Assembly: GCA_963854835.1 (NCBI GenBank)
Contig: OY978528.1
Location: 11,130,242 to 11,194,241 of the forward strand
Length of the DNA stretch: 64,000 bases
Source of the DNA: Megamerina dolium
Lineage: Eukaryota; Arthropoda; Insecta; Diptera; Megamerinidae
Direction: 5' to 3'
Shown: positions 57,956 to 64,000 of the stretch, piece after piece
Position numbering within the stretch: the stretch's first letter is position 1
Layout: each line of letters opens with the position of its first letter
The notes under the pieces: model-generated
Database searches by the model: none
The model's input: only the letters and a program-made list of their open reading frames with translations
Told to the model about the DNA's origin: nothing
Position numbers and translations under genes: made by a program

Positions 57956-58773
57956 AACAATATTCTTGGCATTAAATTTTTTATGTGTTAAAATAATTAA
58001 CTGAAAAATATAACAATGATAAAAATATATAATTTTCTATAATTGGAATTGGAAGTTCTATTTTTTTTTTTTTTTTTTTTGTACATACTTCCTATAGGTT
58101 ATATATGTAATATGTCGGTATATTAACTCTAAAGAACTATTTAATTTAAATAATAACTTTTCAGCAATCATTTTCTTTTCTTAGTTTTTCCTTTGCTGCG
58201 CATACGAATACAAGCATATTAAACTGCTACTTTTACTTGACTTACAATTTTTTTTTGTTTTGTTTTGTTTTGCTTCAATTAGAATGACAAACGACAAAAT
58301 ATATATTTATTTTCTTGTATGTACGTACACTTGTAAAAATGATGATAACAACATAAACAAGACATACAAAAATGCCGTAAGGTTATATGTGTGTTGAGTT
58401 TAAAAAATTAAGCAAAGCAAAGCAAAAAACACACAACATTTTAAACTTCTTTTGATAAAGTTTCATCTAATCACACAAACATCTTTCTTATGGCATATAC
58501 TTACATGTATTTGTCTGTATGTATTCTATATATGTGACTACTATGTAAGTTCTTCTATTTACATATGTATACAATGCAACGATTAAAGTGTGCATATAAC
58601 ACCTTCCATACTCACATTTCATATATTTATATACACCATGTAATATATTTGAAAATTGAGTCATGTTATATAGACCCACATTTATGTTACTGTGTATGAA
58701 TGCATTTTTTTTACATAATAAATAAATAAAAAAAAGTTTAAGCGGGTTTTTCGCAGACTGAGAGGGTGATTGA

Positions 58774-58792
58774 GAAAGAGAGAGAGAGAGAG
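58774..58792. repeat. (GA)n microsatellite
   Basis: GA run directly before the coding-like island at 58832. Confidence 0.9.
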
Positions 58793-58831
58793 GCAGAGAC
58801 GACCAGGTTATTTAGCAGGATGGGCGGTTAG

Positions 58832-58993
58832 AGACAGAGGGGCTTCTACAACTTCGTGTCCCTCTTCCTTCTTCTAGGTACGGGCATAACGTGCGGCATC
58901 ATTCTTGTTGTTGTTTTTGTTATTTGCAAGGCTGGCAATAACAACGATCCACCTTTTTGGGTCCCAATAACTGATCTTTCTCGAAAATGCTAA
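58832..58993 (+). CDS. Coding-like island with a predicted membrane helix (weak)
   Basis: A 53-codon plus-strand frame with no ATG: RQRGFYNFVSLFLLLGTGIT then CGIILVVVFVICK and a polar tail to a TAA at 58991-58993. The first nine codons from GGC at 58841 nearly all end in C or G, typical of fly exons and unlike the surroundings. The reading is a membrane-spanning helix flanked by charged residues. An in-frame stop at 58829-58831 coincides with a possible but purine-rich acceptor. The minus strand also reads as plausible polar peptides (ending EAPLSLTAHPAK), so the strand is uncertain. I do not recognise the protein. Confidence 0.28.
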   Translation, partial: RQRGFYNFVSLFLLLGTGITCGIILVVVFVICKAGNNNDPPFWVPITDLSRKC

Positions 58994-59034
58994 CCTTTGT
59001 TTAATTTCTTTTTTTTTTTAAATTTATGTACTAG

Positions 59035-59102
59035 AAGAAGCAAGAACCACCCCATTTTCGCTAAGCACGGTCGACACGATTGACGCAGAGTACACTCCTT
59101 GA
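59035..59102 (+). CDS. Candidate terminal exon, unidentified (weak)
   Basis: A T-rich tract and TTTATGTACTAG (to 59034) look like a fly splice acceptor. Then come two bases and 21 codons, EARTTPFSLSTVDTIDAEYT P, with a TGA at 59100-59102. The composition fits a cytoplasmic tail, as could follow the membrane helix at 58832, but no good donor joins them in that frame. Could be chance. Confidence 0.25.
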
Positions 59103-59109
59103 CCCACGA

Positions 59110-59350
59110 TATAAATCGGTACACTAAATAAATAATTGGGTGCCTAAATTTTTGGTTAATTTTTGTTTTTTAGTTGCATGAGTGCATGAGTCTGTTCTAT
59201 TCTCGGTGGCAACAATTTTAATATAAAAATTGAAATGTTTTCCTTTTTAAAATGTTACTCACCTTTGACAAGCAATTGCTTATTCTTCCAGCTGTAACAA
59301 TTTACCATGAGAAATCTTCTAAAAAGAGCTTAATGAAAAGCGCAGAAAAT
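59110..59350. other. Unassigned AT-rich spacer
   Basis: No feature recognised. Confidence 0.4.
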
Positions 59351-59353
59351 AAA

Positions 59354-59441
59354 ACGATGTCACACAAGTTGGCCAATATAGGTAGGTCCCTTCAAATTCA
59401 ATCCAAATTTAACGTGCACAACTAGATTGGCCAACATTATA
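59354..59441 (+). mobile_element. SINE copy E, short body fragment
   Basis: GATGTCACACAAGT, AATATAGGTAGGTCCCTTC and CCAAATTTAACGTGCACAAC match the SINE body. Head and tail are both missing, and the GTTCTGCCGTTCGGAA segment is deleted. Confidence 0.7.
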
Positions 59442-59449
59442 CAGAGAAT

Positions 59450-60050
59450 TTAATGTTAACACAATTTTTTTATTATTCAAAATATTTTCAATTGCTCTAT
59501 AGTCTTTACAACTTTTCTAAAATGTGTCATTTTAATATTTGAAGATTCATGAAGATTTGATACATTTTGCATATTTGTTTCAATGACTTTGTAATGAGAT
59601 GCTCACAGATTTGTCTATTGACTTTGCTTGCAGTAGCAAATCTTCTTGGTTGTCAATAACTGACATCGAAAAGATGTGAAGTCTATATACTAAAGAATTT
59701 CTTTGACAATGCTTCCATTTGCAGATGCCTACAGATGCGTGGCATTTATGCCTGGAGTACGAAACAAATTTTCAGAGATGCGAAAAATGGACACATAAGG
59801 AATGTGGATGGATTCTTTGAACTGAAGACCTAGTATTAGTACTTGGAATTTTTTCTTTAATTGTATTCGTACGCAGGTACGAAGTGTATTTTGAAATGTA
59901 TTTTGTACACTTGAAGTAGCAGCCCTACTGTGATGAGATTTGAAAGATCATCACTGAAGAAATATGACGTTTTTGAACGAGCAGTTCTGGTGATTCAGAG
60001 TTGTTCTTCAATGTGGTGCGGGATATTCATGCCAAGCAGACATGGATTAT
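59450..60050. other. AT-rich stretch, no gene seen
   Basis: Nothing recognised. Confidence 0.4.
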
Positions 60051-60054
60051 GTCT

Positions 60055-60280
60055 TTGAAAGTGCTTGACAGCGTTAGTTTTTTTTTTGCCGATTTTTAAG
60101 GGTTTTTTTGTTTTTAATTTGTATGGCAGACCTCTTAGTAATGGAGATATTACGATGAAAAATTTTGTGGTTGTTTTTCACCTACCTGATCCCTCTAGGG
60201 GCATCCTGGGGGCGTTTTTTTTTTTTCAAAATCTTCTTTTCTGTAGGGGATGCACATTGAGAAGTAAACATAGGGGATAG
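60055..60280 (+). repeat. R2 array, left part (interrupted by SINE F)
   Basis: TTGTATGGCAGACCTCTTAG, CTGATCCCTCTAGGGGCATC and TTCTGTAGGGGATGCACATT are R2 words; the unit beginning near 60238 is cut by the SINE tail at 60281. Confidence 0.7.
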
Positions 60281-60515
60281 TTTAGGTTATCTGGCTGCCC
60301 TCTTTCTGAGAGGACACGTTTAGGCGAGAAATGTCCATTGTGATACCACCGAGCTTCTCTTCCAATACTGTTGTGCGTGTTAAATTTAGACCTACTTATA
60401 TTAGCCGCTTCCGAACGGCAGAACACTTGTGACACCACTTTAGCTTAGTTTTATCACAGAGCTCTTTTAAGAAGTATTTTTGGCAAATTGTTACTGCCGG
60501 AAAAATTGCCAATTT
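60281..60515 (-). mobile_element. SINE copy F (CCTAA/GGTTA-tailed type), 5'-truncated
   Basis: Minus-strand copy with the same tail order as copy B: TTAGGTTATCTGGCTGCCCT (tail), CTCTTTCTGAGAG hairpin, GATACCACCGAGCTTCTC, GTTGTGCGTGTTAAATTTAG, CGCTTCCGAACGGCAG and TTTTGGCAAATTGTTACTGC. No tRNA-like head. It splits an R2 array. The frame at 60226-60438 is a shadow. Confidence 0.87.
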
Positions 60516-61000
60516 TGATATTGTGGTAGTTTTTGATATATCTGATCCCTCTAAAAGCACCCTGAGGGCGATTTTTCAAAAACATCAATTTTGTGGGAGA
60601 GGCACATTGAGAAGTAGATATATGTAAGCGATAAGTATCACATAAGCTAAGAAATATTGGGGAATATAAATTAAAGACTTCAACAAGGATGATTATTATT
60701 TTTTTTTTTAGAGAAACTGCCGTTACGACTGAAGATAGAAGATATTTCATTTAGAAAACAATATTAGAGGTCGGTCTTATATTTGATCTCTCCAGAGATG
60801 AGATGTGTTGATTAAATAATAACAATTTTGATTAAAAAAAAAAAACTTAATTTTCTAATACAATATTAATAGAAGTCGATCATAGATTTTACTGCTCTAT
60901 AGGCGGGGTGTTATCGTTAAATAATAGGAAAACTACTGAAAAACCATATTTTTCAAATTTTATGGTACGTGCGCCAGTTCTAAAATATCCTCAATCCATA
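60516..61000 (+). repeat. R2 array, right part
   Basis: CTGATCCCTCTAAAAGCACC, TTTTGTGGGAGAGGCACATT and GAGGTCGGTCTTATATTTGA continue the R2 pattern after the SINE, with units about 170 bp long. Confidence 0.68.
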
Positions 61001-61810
61001 TGACACATTTTATTTTGTATTTTTTTTTTTTTTAATTGAATATTTGAAACCATTGCATTCACAAATTGTCTCCCATACATCGGAAGGTCACCTTAATGTG
61101 TCAAAATGTGTATAATAAATCTTATTGTAAGGATTCGTACAACTTTAACTTGTTATCAAGTAGTTCTGATGTCAAAGTCGAATCATTTATACCCTCATGT
61201 GAGCTAGTAATAGGGTGAAATCACTAACATAACATTCACGTATCATACTCGTACTCATAAACTCTTGTACTTACTGTGACTCTTTGGTAGAAAATTGAAG
61301 AAATGTTTCTACTTGCAAGCGGTTTAAGTGGCTCAGATGGTATCTGTATGCATGTACAAGTATACTTTTCACTAATAAGAAGGCATGGAGGTGGTACTTA
61401 CTAATGATAGTATCATATTGGTTTGAAATTGAACGTTTACCCATCTTTCGTAATTTTTTTTTTCAACATAAAAAATAGCAACACTTTAGAAAGTTTCTTT
61501 TTTTTTTTGTTGCATTAAGAATATACGATGCAAATACAATGCTACCTGAGAAGGAGTAGGAGAAGGAGGAAGAAGAAAGAAACATTATTCAAGATATTCT
61601 ACAAGTAACTGTCGCAAAAAAAAGCTATAAGAAGAAATCAAATACAAACACATACAATTTATGTGAGACATATATTCGAGCACTGTACATAAGTGATGCG
61701 ATGAATAAAATTGTAGAAAAAAGAAAAAATGAAAGGAATAAAATGAAAAAGCATAAAAACAACAACAAAAACAATTTTAAAGTCAAGTGTTTAATTAAGA
61801 TTTTAAGTGG
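61000..61810. other. AT-rich stretch with A/G-rich run, no gene seen
   Basis: GGAGAAGGAGGAAGAAGAAA run near 61554-61582 and T-runs near 61019-61034. Nothing else. Confidence 0.45.
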
Positions 61811-61813
61811 AGA

Positions 61814-61942
61814 TTAACATTTGCTAGCTAGCCCCTTTTTGCCCTTATTTGCTTTGACCTCTTCTTCTCTACGACGAAGGATCGCTGTGTATCGCAGCAG
61901 GTACTCGCACATAAATAGTGTCAGGTGAAGTATTACCCATAT
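61814..61942 (-). CDS. GC-richer coding-like island, unidentified (weak)
   Basis: A minus-strand frame of about 42 codons reads TLFMCEYLLRYTAILRRREE then EVKANKGKKGLASKC and a stop (61814-61816). The block is clearly GC-richer than its flanks. The plus strand is also open. No acceptor or donor is convincing, and I do not recognise the peptide. Confidence 0.2.
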   Translation of the reverse strand: MWVILHLTLFMCEYLLRYTAILRRREEEVKANKGKKGLASKC

Positions 61943-61949
61943 AGCTTAG

Positions 61950-62930
61950 ATGTAAAATAAATAAAAAAAACAAATAAATTGAAAAATAGAGAAAAAAATA
62001 TTGCATCGCATCAGGTTTGTGAAAAATGTCCTTCATTGTTTTTAGCCTTTATTGCTTGCTTGCTTGCTGGCTATGGGTGAATCTTACTCGTTTCTCAAGT
62101 ATTCATTGCTTGCTCATTTTTTATAATTTTATTTTTATTTGTTTCTTCTTACTTGGCTTTGTTTAAAACAAATATTATATACAAGTCATAGCGAACACAG
62201 TTGATGCTGCTGTTTTTTTTTTTCGTTAGTAACGCTTCTATGCATATTTTCTATTTTCTTTTATGTACGCTTAATGTCATTTATGCGCTTGTTTACGAGT
62301 ACCTTCAACTCATAGCAACAATAGGTACTTATTCAAATTTAATTAGTATTTTCGTATTTTTTTTTTTGTGCTCTTTTAATTTTCATTGCCATTTTTTTGT
62401 AGCTATTCTTCTATTTTAATTTTAATTTTCTACAACTTTGCTTCCTAATAGAAAGGATTATACATATAAACGATTTTCTTATTTTGATTACTTTTTTTTT
62501 CATACTCTCTCGCATTACTATTTGCAAGAAATGTGGTCATCTCATAAAAAATTTAAATTAGTTTTGCTTTTTTTTTTTATAAAATAATATATACAGAGAT
62601 TTAAAAAATTTTAATGACATTACCCAAAAGTATGCTTTGATTTTTATTGCTTACTTATGATGCTTTGAGTAATCAATCGTCATTAGAATACTTAAATTAC
62701 TCGACATGTCAATGCATTTAATTTTTTTATAACTTTGATGTATTACAGCCATGACTTGTATACATTAGACGTGACCAAATATTGTCTGAAATGTTCTAAA
62801 AATTTTGCAAAAAAATGGAAAAATCTTGATTTTGATAATAACAAGACAAAGGCACCATGTACAATGGACAAATAGACAGAAAGCATGCGAAAATTATATT
62901 TAAATATATTTGTTTATTAATCAAAATAAT
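61950..62930. other. AT-rich stretch with T-runs, no gene seen
   Basis: Poly-T runs near 62212-62224, 62357-62367 and 62571-62578; no gene. Confidence 0.45.
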
Positions 62931-62934
62931 TATA

Positions 62935-63600
62935 ATGGGATTTAGGGTGAGATTATTCATTCGATATCATCGCTTTGTATGGGAGGTGGGTGTAATTTTG
63001 CTCCTATTTTTTCCATTTTTGAAGTTTGCTATAATTTTATAAATATAATTATATATACCGAATTTCACATAGATGACTTCATATTTTGGTGCAAAAAATA
63101 TGAAAAAATTCATTTTAAAACATATTTTTGTATGGGAGCTAGACGTGATTTTTATCCGAATCCATTTATCTTCAACTGTGTTTATTTGTTAGTGAATATA
63201 TTAATATGTAGCGATTTTCAGCTTCCTAGCTTAATATTTTCATATGAAAATTATGAAAATATACAATTGAAAACATACTTTTGTATGGGAGGTAGTCGTA
63301 ATTTTCAAGCTATTCCATTGATTTTCAAAATTTATTATTATTTGGTATAAATAATCATATGTGGTAATTTTCAGCTTAATAACTTTATATTATCATATGA
63401 AAAGTGCAAAAAAATCGATTTGAAAATAGATTTTTGTATGGCAGATAATCGTTATTTTCATCAGATTTTGTTCATTTTTGAGCTCCGCTATACATTAATA
63501 ATTATAATACTATGTAATGAGTTTCAGCTTGTTAGCTTGATATTTTCGCGAAAAGTGTAAAAACATAAATGTTTGGCTAATGCAAATCGAATCAAAAAAC
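62935..63600 (+). repeat. 153-bp array R153B, fourth locus
   Basis: TTTGTATGGGAG-type starts at 62974, 63127, 63280 and 63433, exactly 153 bp apart, with GTGATTTTTATCCGAATCC, TTTTCAGCTTCCTAGCTTA and TTTTCATATGAAAA blocks. The 123-residue frame at 62979-63350 is the translation of in-frame 153-bp (51-codon) units. Confidence 0.9.
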
Positions 63601-63886
63601 TCAATATACCTTTTGTACTCTCAGTTTGTGGTCGAAAATTATAATGTGTGCATTGTCAATTTTAGCTATTACAAAAATTCTAATAGTTACATAGTCAACT
63701 TGTCGTTGCCTAATACATGGCAAAGCTGCAATCTGCATTTGTTCCCATAAGCTAGCGAATATTAAAAAAAAAAAAATAAATACTAATATAGAAATTTCTC
63801 CAAAATCGTAGAGTTGCTGACAGCAGCTAACTAATTGTGGTGCTGTCACAAAGCGACCAACATTTTCATTTCCTTTACTTTGTTTG
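63601..63886. other. AT-rich stretch, no gene seen
   Basis: The 82-residue minus-strand frame at 63601-63849 has no recognisable domain. Confidence 0.4.
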
Positions 63887-63887
63887 T

Positions 63888-63918
<31 letters not shown>

Positions 63919-63919
63919 A
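63887..63919. repeat. (TGC)n microsatellite
   Basis: TTGCTGCTG-type run of about 33 bp near the right edge of the window. Confidence 0.95.
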
Positions 63920-64000
63920 TCCTTTTAATCTTCTTTCTGTTGATTCTTCAAGTTAACAATGCTAACGAAACATGGAAATTGTGAGAAATAAAAAAGTTAG

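Noticed and set aside
62979..63350. 123-residue plus-strand frame, the longest clean plus-strand frame in its region
   Set aside because: It spans in-frame 153-bp (51-codon) units of the R153B array; the repeated WCKKYEKIHFKTYFCMG-like peptide is array translation, not a repeat protein.

Overview
The window looks like non-coding DNA, intergenic or from a very large intron, of a dipteran nuclear genome. A tephritid-like or related acalyptrate fly is my best guess. The evidence is a strongly AT-rich background, many fly-type microsatellites, decayed mariner transposases, I/LOA-like LINEs with an RNase H domain, a tRNA-derived SINE, and a mini-me/DINE-1-like element with its (GTCY)n core. I found no intact protein-coding gene, rRNA, tRNA gene, CRISPR array or bacterial-type operon. 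The only hints of host exons are a few short GC-richer islands (4.96-5.07, 57.88-59.10 and 61.81-61.94 kb), none of which I can name.

Layout. 0-5 kb: a 5'-truncated SINE, a 112-bp tandem duplication and a repeat array that changes orientation. 7-12.4 kb: an unassigned GC-richer block, two decayed LINE 3' ends (minus strand), a mariner pseudogene and a long (AAT)n tract. 14.4-23 kb: a mariner-type MITE, a 155-bp array homologous to the inside of the mini-me element, a LINE fragment and a 153-bp array. 23-27.6 kb: simple AT-rich DNA. 27.6-32 kb: a mariner split by a full-length SINE with target-site duplications, a LINE tail fragment, a 249-bp MITE with long terminal inverted repeats, and a second-type SINE. 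33.5-39.9 kb: three different tandem-repeat families, one interrupted by a LINE. 41.2-44.6 kb: a degenerate ~220-bp repeat and two LINE remnants. 47-52.8 kb: mariner and LINE fragments and a SINE with a perfect 8-bp target-site duplication. 54.5-57.3 kb: a 1.6-kb mini-me-like element nested in a 153-bp array. 57.9-62 kb: GC-richer islands and a SINE nested in an array. 62.9-63.6 kb: another 153-bp array.

The parts relate as mobile DNA and its hosts. The LINE family carries RNase H, a C-terminal zinc finger and tails in hairpins, (TAA)n or CCTAA repeats. The SINE ends in a similar CCTAA tail and so may depend on such a LINE. SINE, LINE and mini-me copies have landed inside older arrays, giving a readable order of insertion. 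The recurring theme is tandem arrays with a 145-165 bp period, each unit opening with TTTGTATGGGAGNT. At least one array is homologous to the inside of the mini-me element. All boundaries and family names come from reading by eye, without database searches.
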